From Hermatobates lingyangjiaoensis (lineage: Eukaryota > Arthropoda > Insecta > Hemiptera > Hermatobatidae), in NCBI GenBank assembly GCA_026182355.1, contig JAPFBL010000165.1:124001-188000 (forward strand): a DNA stretch of 64,000 nt, given 5' to 3'. Of the stretch, positions 10,501 through 23,013 are shown piece by piece (the first letter of the stretch is position 1; each line of letters starts with the position of its first letter). The notes below the pieces were generated by a model, which was not told the origin of the DNA, searched no databases, and worked only from the letters and a program-made list of their open reading frames with translations. A program made the position numbers and the translations under genes.

Positions 10501-11672
10501 GAAAAAAATATTATATTTTAGAATTATGAACCAATGTAAAATAAGTTAAAATAAGTATTTTTTATTGTTAATGAAAGAAGTATTGTGTACAATTTGACAT
10601 TGATGCATGTAATACACAGTGGAACATGCTGGAATAAAATACAAAATACAAAAAAATATAGATTAAATATTCGAGTAATGGAGAATACTTAGTTTATATA
10701 TTCTCTAATATGGAGTTCTCCAGGTTAAATAGTTTGTCCAGTGCAAAGGCATTACTAGAAATAGTACTTAAAAATGGATACATGTTGGTCTTTTTGTTAA
10801 CGTGTTTTGATATGTTATTAGAAATCCACCATTCAGTAGATTTTTCTCCTCTTATAGAAGATAAAACATTTTCAAACACAATGGTGATAACGGAAAAGAA
10901 CAAATAACTGTATTTGTCGAGCAAGTTCTATTGTCAGAAAGTATATTTATTAAGTATAATTAAAAAAATTCATTAATTTCACAAAAAGATTCATCAAGTT
11001 GGCAAATTTAAGAGTCTTGATGTAAATCTGTGTTTGTAATAGCTCACCCACTGAATACGAAAGAAAATTTTAATAATGTTACTCGTATTGAGATATTAAA
11101 AAGGAGCAATATAAGTTTCATTTCTGTAATCTCGCTTGTAAGATTAAGTTAAATCCAGTTTTACAAGTTATACTCCAGTTGATGTATTTAATCTACTCAT
11201 TAGGCAACTTTCCTGTCCTTAAGTTTATAAACTTTGAAGGGCAACCTAAAAGACTAATCACTTAATCATATGCTTTCCTGAAGACAAGCATGACTTCATG
11301 CAATAACACAAAACACTTTTACTTGAATTTACTATTCTTAAAACTTTTCTGACTTTTTAATCTTTAGATTCCTTTAACATCTATTCACATGGCATGATAC
11401 ACAAAAGTTGAAATATCCACTTTTAGGTTTCATAATAATTTTTGCACTTTTGAATATTTTTTTTAATGTAATGAAGTTGCACCATTTGCAATGTACCAAA
11501 CTCCTTCCTAGGGTTATATCTACAATTCACTCGCTTAATAATGTATATTCTAAAACAAAAATTACATATAACAGAGTTTTGGTTATTTATGTTTCACTAG
11601 CGTGTTATACGAGTACAATAAGTCATTACCATAATTTTTTTAAAACAACGAGTTCATTTAAATCGTTTTAAA
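10501..11672. other. AT-rich, no supported feature
   Basis: Several overlapping frames up to 87 codons have AT-driven composition and no recognisable domain. Confidence 0.45.
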
Positions 11673-11965
11673 GGTAGCTAGAGTAGACCAGTGGTTTGTG
11701 TGCTCGCCTCTAGACTGCTAGATTGAGCATTCTGGATACCTACTGCATCCTTCAATTTATTCACGTGCATGGTTTAAAAGTCTGATTACGTTGTCTCTTG
11801 GAGATAACGGTAACAAATCGTGCCAAAAACTGTACGATGTCAGGTACTCGTTAAAGATCCGTACTCTAAATACATTTAAGCTAGAAAATATGTAGGACTC
11901 CCAACGTAAACTCAACCCAGTACTGTAGCCATTACTAAAAAAGGTCCCAAATAAAAAATGAGCCT
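11673..11965 (+). mobile_element. tRNA-derived SINE, old and tail-less
   Basis: Head with gtgctcgcctctagactg and body with tgtacgatgtcaggtactcg, ctctaaatacattta and taggactccca, in the order of the 4549 copy but heavily mutated. The (CCTAA) tail and duplications are not recognisable. Confidence 0.75.
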
Positions 11966-12836
11966 CACTTTTCACCTCGTAGAACAGCGCTAAATGTATT
12001 AGACTATAAATGTGGGCACTGGAAAACAAAGAAATGGGATTATTTAAACGAGCCGTATTTTTTTTCTGTAAGATATTAATAAACAAAATATATACCATCA
12101 CTTACTCATTTATTACTGTATGCAAGAACTATCTATGGAAACAATATAACAATAGAAATCATCTATAAGAGTGATTTCTTAATTTTCCTTTATGTTTCAA
12201 GCTGTAAATGTGATAATCAATAAAATTGAACCTTATTGATAGTAAAATAATCAGAATAAAATATTTAAAAACATTTTTCTTTTGATAAAATGTGTAAATT
12301 TATTGTTCAATTAGACTTTGATTCTATGCAAAATTTTACTACAAACTTTTTTACTACATCATCTAAGGTTGCAAAATCACAGAAAAACTGTAAAATTCGA
12401 AAATTTGAACCAGCTTTTGTGTAAATTTTATATTCATCTATGAGTGATATAGATATGGTGTGACCTAGCATGTCAATTCTATCAATTATATTGCAGTTTA
12501 AGACCTGATAATGTTTTATCCGTTTGTTCTTTATTCCAAAAGTGATTTTGAAAACTGATTGTTAAATTATTGTAGAGACTGGAACTCACATGTCAAATGG
12601 CTATCAGTTGTAAAAAAAGATTAAATAATGTTTCAACTTTGTTTTTATTTTTTTAATATTTTTTGCCCTTCAAAAAGAATCTTAGTAATAGGTGGAAGGT
12701 GACAAACCTGTGATGTTAGCAAATATTTGGAATAAAACTATCATGTTGTTAAGATAAAGGAATGATTTATTTTGATTCATTTGCAAGGAAGTGTCAATGG
12801 CGAAAAATATAACATATACAGTTATCATTAAACTAA
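11966..12836. other. AT-rich, no supported feature
   Basis: Nothing beyond short chance frames. Confidence 0.45.
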
Positions 12837-12875
12837 ATGAGTAAATACCACATAATAACTGATTGCATTACGGTA
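12837..12875 (+). repeat. Solo terminal fragment of ribozyme repeat families A/B
   Basis: The segment starting atgagtaaataccacataat and ending ctgattgcattac matches the right ends at 6537, 15514, 20288 (minus), 30247 (minus) and 32850. No ribozyme is attached here. Confidence 0.6.
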
Positions 12876-13196
12876 AAATTTCAAATTTTCCAAATTCGAC
12901 ATTCAAAAATGTACAACCTACATTGTGTTGTTCAATATGAAAATTGTACCAGTTTCTATAAAAAAATTACATATTGGTACAAACAGTATTTTTTTTATCA
13001 CTAGTTGGCACAAATGATTGGCATTTTTGAACTTCTTGTAGCTAGTCATTCAAATGGAGTAGAAAACTAGTTGTTAGCCAAATACTGTTAACCAATTTGC
13101 ACAATAAGAAAATGAAAAGTTTTCATCTAGTTTATTGAAGTTTTCTGTTCAAATATTTACCTGTGCATTAACTAAAAGCCTATATATATAAAAGCA

Positions 13197-13496
13197 AGGA
13201 GCCAGGCTAGCTCAGTGGTTACGTGCTCGCCTCTGAACTGATAGGACCGGGGTTCGATCCGGAGGTGAATAAATCTGAGCACGTCGTCCCTCAGAGAAGG
13301 ACGTTAAGCCGTCGGTCCCGAGCCTGTACGATGTCAGATACTCGTTAAAGATCCTACTCTATATACACTAGTGTTGGCAAAATTTAGGACTCCCACTGTA
13401 GAATCAATCTTTATTGTGTGGTATCACAAAGGGCCAATGCTCGGCCTAAGTGTGTTCACTTGTGAGACTGCCACTGCAACCTAACCTAACCTAACC
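13197..13496 (+). mobile_element. tRNA-derived SINE with internal deletion
   Basis: A box tagctcagtggttacgtgct and B box ggggttcgatcc are intact. About 25 bp present in the 4549 copy just after the B box are missing. The tail is (CCTAA)n. A 16-bp target-site duplication with one mismatch flanks it (13181-13196 and 13497-13512, tatatatat-A/C-aaagca). Confidence 0.88.
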
Positions 13497-13512
13497 TATA
13501 TATATCAAAGCA

Positions 13513-15047
13513 CAAGTTAAATAAATACATTGTACCAATATACTGCAAAAAAACTGAAATACACAGGCAAGCACTCAAGGGTTATAATCCTAATTTATAT
13601 TTCAGTATAAAAACCAGTTTTTATTTTTGTTTTTTCTTTCTGTTTCCTATATTTCAAGCACACAGAATAACACGTCTAGGCACGTGCTGTCCAGGGTGGA
13701 TCTACTTCCCCCTCCCCCCATCGCATTGCTTCGCCACTGATTCCAACACTTGGCACGTGTATAGATGCTCCATATGCATGGGTTTCTCCCTGCAGAGAAT
13801 ACATTCATTGGACAGTTGAACGCCAATTCTTTCAGCCATTCATTCATAGCTGTATTGTTCAGTTTTACTGCTATTGTAATTAATCATGGCAGGTTCTTTC
13901 TCACTGTTCACATGAAGAAAGTAGTCACTTAATAAGCAACACTTGAATAACCTCATTGATTCTGCTCTTAGATACTTTGACCTTACTGATTCCAACTTTT
14001 CCTAACTGTAATTCTGTTAGTACCACAGACTGCAAAAGTGTTGCTTTTTGTCTAAGAGCTTCATTCTAGAATTCAAACATGATTTCTACCCATTAAAAAT
14101 TTACTTCTACTTTTTCGTTTTAAAGTCTTTAAATTTGTGCTCTTTACGGTAAAAGAAGAATCTATGTAAAGAACGCAAGGGATTTTCCATGCATTTAATT
14201 ATCATTGTTTTCCAATGCACGATATTAACAAAGATAAATAAATCTATATATGTTGCTTCCTTTAAATTTGAATAAACAATGGTTTTGTTACCAAACCCAA
14301 ACACCATGTGTCGATTTCATTGCCTTCCCCACTACAACCGATACTAAATAATAGACGATTCTCTTTCCTCAACAATTACCTCAAACTGTTACTTCTTCCC
14401 TTTTAAACAGGCATTCCAAGTTTAACTTGTTCAATAATCAAAACGTTTTATTTATTTTATCTTCAATGTTGATTTATGGTGTTTTTATTTGTTTCGCGGC
14501 TTTTGATACTTTTGATGTTAATTATTTGTTAGAGAACTACTAAATATTAATAAATAATGCGATTCAAACTATATTTTTTCTATTAGAGTATTTATTTTAA
14601 ATAATGACTGGGTTTAGTTTTATATTATTATTATTTAATGATTAATACTGGTGCTTAAATTATATCTGTTTGCCTGGTAGCCTCTTCTTTTGTTGGCTTT
14701 ATTTGCTAGTGATATTGCGATTCATGTAGGGTTTATTTTAACCATTTGAGTACTTCCATTATTATCCTCATAATACTGCTTGCTATTAGTTATTATTATC
14801 ATATCATCACAACCAAAAAGTGACACTCAGAAGAGCTAGAATAACAAATAGCTAAAGTAAGGCTGCCTTAGTTAAGGAAAAGAAAAGCCTAGCCTGAGGT
14901 AATTTGGAAAAGAAAGGGCACCTATGTGCGTAAATGCATTTCACCTCCTTGCCTAAGAAAAAAAGAATTACTTATTACTATTATTATTGTTATAATTAAT
15001 ATTTTATTTTTATTAAGAACTAATGTATTTGTATGTGTCAGAATGGT
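13513..15047. other. No supported feature
   Basis: AT-rich with short chance frames; 13660-13800 is locally GC-richer but shows no domain or repeat I could name. Confidence 0.45.
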
Positions 15048-15049
15048 TG

Positions 15050-15280
15050 TTGTGTAAGGTTAGCTTACAATGACCATCCACGAAAGAACACACACAGGCT
15101 ACACATAGACCTTTTTGATACTGCACAATAAACATTCCACAATCCAAGTCCATAATTTTGCTTAATTCAAGTATATTTAGAGCAGGAATCTTAAAAAGAG
15201 TACCTGACATCGTACAGGCTTGACGGTTTGATGGATTGTGATGGCTTAACGTCCTCTGTGAGGGGTGACGTGCAGAAGCA
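15050..15280 (-). mobile_element. tRNA-derived SINE, 5'-truncated, minus strand
   Basis: Read on the minus strand it gives gcctgtacgatgtcaggtac, ctctaaatatacttgaatta, and a tail end like accttac. The tRNA head is missing. Immediately to its right begins the family B foldback, so the head was probably lost or displaced there. Confidence 0.7.
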
Positions 15281-15281
15281 A

Positions 15282-15548
15282 AATTAAAAACATGTTCTGA
15301 GGTAAAATGGATAAACAAACAAAAGTCTCCACACAAATAAAGTTTTATTCAACAGCAACAACGCGTTGAATAAAACAACGTTTTCACTGGACCAACTCGT
15401 CAGCACCACATCCTTGGTGTCTTCCTAATGATGAACACAAACAGTTCGAAACGCTGTTGAATAAAACTTCATTTGTGTGGAGACTTTTGTTTGTTTATCC
15501 ATTTTACCTCAGAATGAGTAAATACCACACAATTACGGATTGCACAAC
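15282..15548. repeat. Foldback, ribozyme family B, decayed
   Basis: A minus-strand arm (about 15282-15362, starting ctgaggtaaaatggataaac) and a plus-strand arm (about 15413-15548) share the segment from cgcgttgaataaaac to the outer end. The plus arm has CTAATGA (15425-15431) where the hammerhead core needs CTGATGA, then GAACAC, GTTC, GAAA and CGCTGTT. The G-to-A change in the core predicts an inactive ribozyme. The minus arm lacks the core. Confidence 0.65.
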
Positions 15549-16284
15549 TAATGATTTAAAAGCATGTTAAAGTGATAACAATAAAACATAATACATGTTT
15601 CTTTTATGTATAAAAACTTTCTCTATTAAAATAATAATTTAATTTCTTTTAATGTAGGTTAGAAGAAAGTCGACACTAAATTCCATACAATTCAATTACA
15701 CAGCAATTAAATTAAAATCCCTGAAATGTTAGTATTATTTTATATGTTATAAGCATGTGCAGACCCCTTAAACTGTACAATTCACCTAAATTTAGGAACG
15801 GCATCTCCCTTTGGAAGGTTGCGTGCTTCAAACATATGTCTCTTTATCATGCCAACATACTGAAACATGACCCCTCTTCGCTCACTCCTCCATTTTAATT
15901 TCAATTAGCAATTAGTTTAATGCAAAACAAAGACATTCTTAGTATAATTCTGCATTTGTCAGTTTTGAAACTTTCTTCACTTAAACATTTATGTTAATAA
16001 ATAAAAGTAATGTTATGTTGAGTGAGTAAAAAATGAAAGTGAAATTCACTGCCGAGATTCTTTTTTGTCATGATATATGACATGATATGATATGACATGA
16101 TATATTGACCATGTGCATGTTAAACCAATAGTCCTATAACATTTATGCCACCCATCTATAAATAGTCACTTTCTAATGGTATACAACATTTTTTCGTCAT
16201 TACTCTCGTGTTTCGTCTTCTTTTCTCCTTTGTCACTTTTTTTTTTCTTATATGAATTATTTTTTCTTATATTTCCTCTTTTTT

Positions 16285-16370
16285 GTAGGCCTATGAAAAT
16301 GGTTTTAAAAAAAAAACTGAAAAGTTGGCAATGAGATTTGAACCTGAATAACTGACCAAGTCCTGATGAA
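16285..16370 (+). repeat. Extra partial copy of the 16.4-kb foldback unit
   Basis: Repeats the arm sequence of the following foldback (cctatgaaaatggtttt, then gttggcaatgagattt, then gaacctgaa-aactgacc), with more mutations. It is therefore a third, older copy in plus orientation. Confidence 0.6.
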
Positions 16371-16414
16371 CTTTAATTTTAGAAATATTGATAAAAATAT
16401 CGACCGTGGAATAG

Positions 16415-16840
16415 AATCAAAACTAAAGTTCATCGGGACTCGGTCAGTTCTTCAGGTTCAAATTAAACTCTCATTGCCAACGTTTCGGTTTTTATTTAAA
16501 ACCATTTTCATAGGCAGAAGTATAAATTATGAAACAGAAAAAATAAGTATTACATTACAAATTATTTTACAAAGAAAAATAGTATGTGGATTTGAACAAC
16601 AACTGTAGTCTGAATGTTCAGACTACTGTTGAATTAACATTCAGACTACAGTTGTTGTTAAAATTCACATACTATTTTTCTTTGTAAAATAATTTGTAAT
16701 GTAATACATATTTTTTCTGTTTCATAATTTATACTTCTACCTATGAAAAAGGTTTTTAAATAAAAACCGAAACGTTGGCAATGAGAGTTTAATTTGAACC
16801 TGAAGAACTGACCGAGTCCCGATAAACTTTAGTTTTGATT
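16415..16840. repeat. Foldback, ~204-bp arms, 17-bp spacer
   Basis: Left arm 16415-16618 and right arm 16636-16840 are near-perfect inverted copies. Each arm contains a hammerhead-like block (right arm: CTATGA, long A/T-rich stem II GGTTTTT...AAAAACC, GAAA, then ACGT-T, then GGCA that can pair with TGCC upstream). Compared with the consensus core it lacks one G (CU-AUGA), so catalysis is not expected. Confidence 0.75.
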
Positions 16841-16849
16841 TAATTTTAT

Positions 16850-18340
16850 ATATATAGACGGAATAGTCAACATAAAACATGTAACCAACTTATAAATTCT
16901 TCTATTTCTTCCTGATAATGATCTGATTTGTAAGTTTTGATTATAGTAACTCTTTCTGATATTATGTACTATGTTGTATTATACTAACCATTTGTCGTAT
17001 GTTGTATTTGTCTAACATTGCTAATGTTTTGATTTAGCATTAAATTATATGCCAAAAAAAAAAACTGAGAAAATTACAGATAACGGAATAAAAAAAGGGA
17101 GAAATTTAGTTGAGATAGTGTAATTTTTATTTAAAGGTAAAATTAATTCAATAATAAGCGAAGGAGAAATGACAAAATTGTTAGACAACTACGCAGTGGA
17201 AAAGGAACAAGTAAAAATAAAAGATTATTTTTAATTTAACTGGTTTTTTGTATTTCGTTTTTTGAACCGTTCTATTCTACCTACTACGATAATTCTGATT
17301 GTAGATCACAAACACCCTCTATATAAATTGTTTAATTACTTAGAGTGAGTTATGCATGGACTGAGAGAGAGTGAGAATGATTTGAAACAATTTATTAAAT
17401 GGAAGTGTGCCCCGTGTGGACTGCAAATATCATCAGTATATTATCATCAGATTATGTTGGTTTAAATATTTCTGAGCTCTTCAGGACTGCTAATATAATA
17501 TTAAAGTATGACGTGGTTGGTTTTCTAATTATTATTTCCCATTATAGATATTTCAATCCATGAGAGCAGTGTAGTATGGAATGTAATAAAACAATGACTT
17601 TATTACTACAATTAATGCATTGTAGTAAATTTAGTGTATTAGATTTATAGTTATCTTTTAAAATATTAAATGCATACTTCATTCTTAATTTTACAAAACA
17701 TGTCTTTAACACGATATAATGATCTACTAGACTCTCGGAAAATTCATACCATATAAAATATAGGTCAATAAAAGCTACCAAAATATTACAAACAATATTC
17801 AAAAAAAGGAGTAAAGAAGTAAAATTCTGTAACTTCCATGTAGTAATCGTACATGGCTTGAAATCTTCAGCATTGTTAAAAGAATCTTTTAACAAAGTAT
17901 TTTGACTGTGGTTTGCTGCATTTGAGAGATAGATTAGGTGTAGGGCTTACGAAATTGAATACTGACAAAGTAGATACAACTTTAGTGAAGAACTGTGGAA
18001 TAACTGTATGCCAGTACTAGTTTGTTGCTTCAGTATAATGCTCAAACATGCTCCCCATCCTCTGCACTCAAGCAGGAGTGGAGTCTTTTTAATCAAAATC
18101 AATATGGAGTTTTCTTTTTACTTATCAATTTCATATTTGATAACTTTTCTATGTTACATGTCTCTGGGTAACGAGAAGATACCAACCATACCCGAGTTCT
18201 CAATCTAAATACAAAAAGCTATTTGTAAATGATGATCAATTAAGCCACTGCTCTTTGCTACATCATAAGAAGCTTAGGAGTACCACTAGAACGCATGCTA
18301 AAAATATCAGTATATCAGGACCAGCATGGCTTTATTCATT
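16850..18340. other. AT-rich, no supported feature
   Basis: Frames up to 117 codons (for example 17542-17895 minus) have AT-driven composition and no recognisable motif. Confidence 0.45.
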
Positions 18341-18481
18341 TAGGTGTCTGATGCCATCTTGAGGAGTTGGCTTCTCAGTGGTTGTGGTTTAAAACCCAAA
18401 GTTTGGTGGATGCTAGGGAGTTTCTTTAGATTTTTTCATCAACACCTTGCACTTCTATGTTGCGACTCTTTTAGAACAACT

Positions 18482-18501
18482 GGGGGGGGGGGGGGGGGGG
18501 G
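18482..18501. repeat. Homopolymer run of 20 G
   Basis: Marks the lower-coordinate edge of a GC-rich block that I read as the 3' region of the minus-strand non-LTR element. Confidence 0.9.
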
Positions 18502-19083
18502 ACTCCCTGATTCTTATGCGCCTATCCGTCGACATCCTCGCCACGAGACTCGAGACTGGTTAAGCTGACTGCGTCGTCGTGTTAGCAGACAATAGGTTTA
18601 TTGGCCTCTAGACTCACCTACAGCAAAGACCGTTTCAGTAGGACATTGGTCCGGAGGTCCACCCATGAGCAATTAAAATTCTTTCGGTACCCCACGAGGG
18701 TGCAGACTCTTTACGAGTGCCGCATGCACCATCGTTGGAGTTAAACTCCGGGTGGTATGGTTACTTATCCAGTAAGAGGAGACCTGTTTTGATATTAGGG
18801 CGTGTACCCAGCCTTTCGGCCATATCACGTGTAATAGCAACGCAGATTGATGCCTTTTAACGTGAAAGCTCTTTCGCCGCATCTCGGGAGCATCAAGCTC
18901 TATCCGAGAATAGGGCAACCAGCCTCCGAGATACGCCCGAGGTGGACCACGCGGAGGTGAGCTTCCACGACCCTACATCACAAAGTCAAAAAAGGAAAAC
19001 AAAACATGAAACTCAGTACTTGGACAAAAGAAAAACACTTCATAGGAAAACATACACAAAAATCGATCCTCTTCTTCTTCAGA
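18502..19083 (-). mobile_element. Probable 3' UTR of the R1/TRAS-like element
   Basis: Directly follows, in minus orientation, the ORF2 stop at 19084. A block of about 36 bp (18941-18976) reappears with few changes in the separate fragment at 53950-54165 (near 54111-54140), which supports an element 3' UTR rather than a host gene. Minus-strand frames here are not coding-like. Confidence 0.5.
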
Positions 19084-19810
19084 TTACGGAGGGACAACCA
19101 CTCCTGGGCTACTTCTCATTCTTCTTATGCCCTCAATGAATTTAAGGAAGTCGTCCCTATGACTTGTAAGGGCAGTTCTATAAGTAGCCGCTACAAATTC
19201 TCCCGTCCTCACTTCGTACTCGAACCTTGCACTGGCATATCTGGGGCATACCTCCAGGATGTGAGAGACGCTCTCCGAAGGGGCCCCACATGCACAACTT
19301 TCGTCCTCTCTTTTCTTAAACCTGTAGAGGTATGCCCCAAAATCGCCGTGCCCCGTAAGAAACTGGGCTTCCAGTGATTCACTTGAAGATCTCCCAGCCT
19401 CAGCCTCGAAGAAACGTTGGGGAAAAAGCGGTAAGTCCATCTACCGACGTCCCCTTGGTCCCATCTCAGTTGCCACTTATTCAAGGCCCACCTTACAATT
19501 TGAGCCTCCTTGGACTCAACCTCTTCCGGAGAGTAAACAATCCATTTTGGGCTTAGGTCTCTCTTTAATAAAAACCTCTCCACTTTGACCATGATGTTGA
19601 TGTCAATAGGCATACGACCTGCAAGGACTTGTGTTGCCAGAGCTGAAGTTGTCCTATAACCCTTGGTCACGGCCAATAAGGCTCTGCGCTGATGTGAGAT
19701 CAGGGTTCTTCGCTGTGTGGAATTCAGGCTCAGGCCCCACAAAGGTGCACCATATAGCATAGTTGTTTCGCAAATGGTGGCATACAATGTGCCGGTAAGA
19801 GGAGACCTCT
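19084..19810 (-). pseudogene. R1/TRAS-like non-LTR retrotransposon ORF2, C-terminal part, frameshifted
   Basis: Reads 19787 down to 19084 on the minus strand. The first frame has the region after the reverse-transcriptase domain: TMLYGAPLWGLSL, QRRALLAVTKGYRTTS, VLAGRMPID, GRWTYRFFPN. Around 19375-19400 one frameshift moves to the second frame with QFLTGHGDFGAYLYRFKK, then C-x-C-x11-H-x4-C, the C-terminal zinc-binding motif, ending at a stop at 19084. This order is typical of R1/TRAS-clade ORF2, which primes reverse transcription at nicked target DNA. The copy is 5'-truncated near 19810. Frameshift plus truncation make it a dead copy. Confidence 0.85.
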
Positions 19811-20280
19811 AGGAAGTTGCTGAGTGAGAAGCAGTATCTTATCGGGTAACAAGAGAGAGCTAGACCGTAATCTTTATTATTTGGTCCACCTCTATGCAGG
19901 TAGATTTAAAAAGTGGTGGCCATTTTTAAAGTGAGGTCTGGCTCAAGGTCCAAGAGTAATTTACCTTCTGGGGGACGACCAAATGTTGATGTATACTCAG
20001 GAAGTCCTAAAACTGACGACTTAATAATAATTAATAATAATAATAATAACAGTTGACCATCTCTTTTCCCATATTGCTTGGACCGTAACTGATGATGAAC
20101 TAGAACATTCCAGTTTTAATTAAGCCAGCAGAAATGAATTCTACTGCGCCAGAAAACTAGTAATCGTCTTTGGACTTGTGAATAAGTCAATTCTCCCCCT
20201 GAAAGTGCAAAACGCGCAAGAATCTAACTACCATTTCTCTATATTTAGTAGTCTAACTACAAATACATCAACTTCTAATT

Positions 20281-20655
20281 CTAAGGTAGAACAATCAGTT
20301 ATTATGTGGTTTTTATTAATTTTAGGGTGAAAAGTTAATGAAAAAGTTTCTGCATATAGATCGTGCATCCCAATATGAAACAGATGTACACTCAATATCC
20401 CCACCCACACCCACTTCCCTCCTAGTTAGATACATCACAGACACCGACTCTTAGGTATGTACTCTTTTTCCTTGTTAAATTTCGTACCATTAGTTTTATA
20501 CTATAGATAACTCTCTGATGTCATTGCTTTTTATTTAAAAAGCAAAACATGTTAATACCTGAAGAACTGCATTACGTGTTCGGTATGCGTTGTTTATATG
20601 ATTAATCATCTATATGTGGAGACTTGTTCATTAACTTTTTACCCTACAATCAACT
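20281..20655. repeat. Foldback pair, ribozyme family A
   Basis: Minus-strand copy of the family end (about 20281-20365) faces a plus-strand copy (about 20555-20655) that has CCTGAAGAACTGCATTACG followed by a degraded GTTCGGTATGCG instead of GTTCGAAAC. Both ribozyme cores are broken. Confidence 0.55.
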
Positions 20656-20864
20656 TCTAATATTTCCTTTTTCAATTGTTTATGAATTTACAGTTCTAAA
20701 TTATAGGATTGAAAGGAGTATAGTTTTATCAATCTACAGGTATACTGCTTTTTTCAATAAAAAGACAAAAACTACTGCTTTTAACAGAAAAAAGTACTAT
20801 GAATCTACGTCTTGCTGATGTCAATTAATTTCTTAAGAAATGTAACACTTGAATGTTATTATGA

Positions 20865-21395
20865 TTCTATTTTCATACTTTGAAGGTTGTCAATTTCGTT
20901 AATGAAAAAGCTAATGAATTGGCAAAAAGGGTTGCACAAGATGAAATAATACCAACAGTATACATCAAAGTACCCTTGACAAATATTAAAAGACAAGAAC
21001 ACATTAAAAGCATAGACATTTGGAACAATATATGGCTCAATGCAACCGAAGGGGTGGTAACAAAAACGTACTTCAGGAATGTATATATAAGAAATAAAAT
21101 TATATTGAACCATATATACAAGACAACAATGGTTCTAACGGGACACGGTAGAAATAGGTCATATTTGTACCGATTCAATCATGTCGATTCGCCCTACTGT
21201 CCCTGAAATGAAGGAGAGCAGACCTTTCAGCACATTGTATTTAGCTGTCCAAACATTAATAATTATAGACGAAAAATAATAAAAAATATCATCCTACAAG
21301 GAGGAACTTGGCCGGAAAAGAAAGAAAACCTAATCAGTAAGTATTACAAAGACTTCTTTGGTTTTATAAACAACCTACCAATTGATGAATTATAA
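20865..21395 (+). pseudogene. Non-LTR retrotransposon ORF2 C-terminus, one in-frame TGA
   Basis: The frame begins in the end of an RNase H-like domain (NEKANELAKRVAQDE, compare the family pattern GNExADxLAK). It continues through TMVLTGHGRNRSYLYRF and SPYCP, then TGA at 21204-21206, and resumes in the same frame with EGEQTFQHIVFSCP (the H-x4-C part of the C-terminal zinc-binding motif). It ends at TAA 21393-21395. The TGA sits near where a Cys codon is expected and could be a TGY mutation. No frameshift is present. It is 5'-truncated and differs from the R1-like copy at 19 kb. Confidence 0.82.
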
Positions 21396-21439
21396 CTACA
21401 TTTATGCAGTTCAAATAACACTGAATGAGAAAAGCTGTT

Positions 21440-21545
21440 ATCAAATGGGAACAGGTAAACAAAAATAAACTCCCTCATGGAAGGGTTTCTACCCGTGAGG
21501 AAAACATAAAAAAAAAATACCTTTATGCAACTTAATGGAAGCGAA
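21440..21545 (+). repeat. Short dispersed repeat shared with 38650-38750
   Basis: Both places hold gtgaggaaaacataaraaaaa preceded by a similar block; in one plus frame they read REENIKKKYL and SEENIRKMDL. It may be a piece of a retroelement frame; identity unknown. Confidence 0.35.
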
Positions 21546-21599
21546 TAAAAATGAACTTCCATTCTTTAGGCTACAATGAGCATTAAAGTATTGCTTGAA

Positions 21600-23000
21600 A
21601 AATAACATTAATAGTTAGACTAATTTAAAATTTCATTAGACCTCTTAAAACTCTAAAGTTATAATACAGGTTTCTGTCAATAAATAATGTTATATTACTG
21701 TAAATGTAAGAAAAATAATTTATATGATCTAGCTTTGTAATTAAATTACGCAAATGTATTTTCTAAATATTGTAAATCACAATTAAATTTATATTGATAA
21801 GATCTTTACAAAACACGTTCCACTAATAATGAAGACCAAAACGAATTATATTTTGTCAGTAACAGAATTAAAAATACATTTAAAATGTGTTTACTACAAT
21901 ATTTATGGGTGTTGAGTAATGATAAATATTCATGCCGCTAGAATAAATGGGTACCTAATTTGTTAAGAGAAGAAAATTACTCATAAATCGTTCTCAATAC
22001 TGGAGCTTATTATTAAAATATATTGTGACAAATAATAAAAAAATTGTATTTTCTATGTATTAGATAATATGCATCTTTTATTTCTTTTATCTACACAATA
22101 ATTAAATTAAATACATATCTAATATATTGAATTGATTCAAAATCTACTCTTCACTTCTGCTGTCAGTGTAGTCCATGTAATGGACTTTTGCTTCTAAGTT
22201 AACACATGGTCGGTTTTATAAAGAATTATATGTCTTTGATAAGTTTGAATAAATAAAACTATGTTCAAATGTAAAATTAGGTGCAAACATATATGTAGAC
22301 TACTAATTTAACCAAAAAATATTCTTCATCTGCTGAAATAAAATTCTTGAATACTCTAATTTTGTTGTTGTTTTTTCATTGACTTTGGGAAATCTGTCAG
22401 CTTATTAAAGTAAATGATTTAATGAGTCATTCTCTAATTTCATAAAAAAATACTTATTATTCGACTTCCATTATGTTGCAACATTTGAAGAAAAGATAAT
22501 ATTAATAGGCATTGATTTGACAACTGATAATTTATCGTAAAAAAAAATTAACAAAAATTACATTTAAAATATTGTATATGCTTAATTTTTCAAACCTTAA
22601 TTAGTTTTTAACAACTACAGTAAAATAGTAATTAACGACATGAGTATTATAAGCAGAATTATATAAAAAATATACAATTACACTTAGTAATATATATGCA
22701 TTTAATATATCAACTATTTTGATGACCAACGTATCAGCCATATATTTAATAATGTTCACTTGTATTAAATTAATTTACAACATTTGTTAGTGAATGTTTT
22801 CCCAGTTTTTTCATTGATGGATCAAGTAGTAACAAACTTTTTCATTATTAAGAGTTTTCTCGAAGAAAATAAAAAAACATGATTCAATAAAGTATTTAGT
22901 CAAAAATTATTTTGAACAAAATAATTAGATATAAAATGGCTTTAGTTCAACATTACCTTTATCTGAATGATATTTCGACAAGATTCCTTGGATAGATAGA
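21600..23000. other. AT-rich, no supported feature
   Basis: Very AT-rich with no frame, repeat or motif that I can support. Confidence 0.5.
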
Positions 23001-23013
23001 TTTAGTTTACTAG

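Noticed and set aside
18673..18918. Minus-strand frame in the block after the ORF2 stop
   Set aside because: Lies in the inferred 3' UTR; part of the block recurs at 54 kb without the frame being kept.
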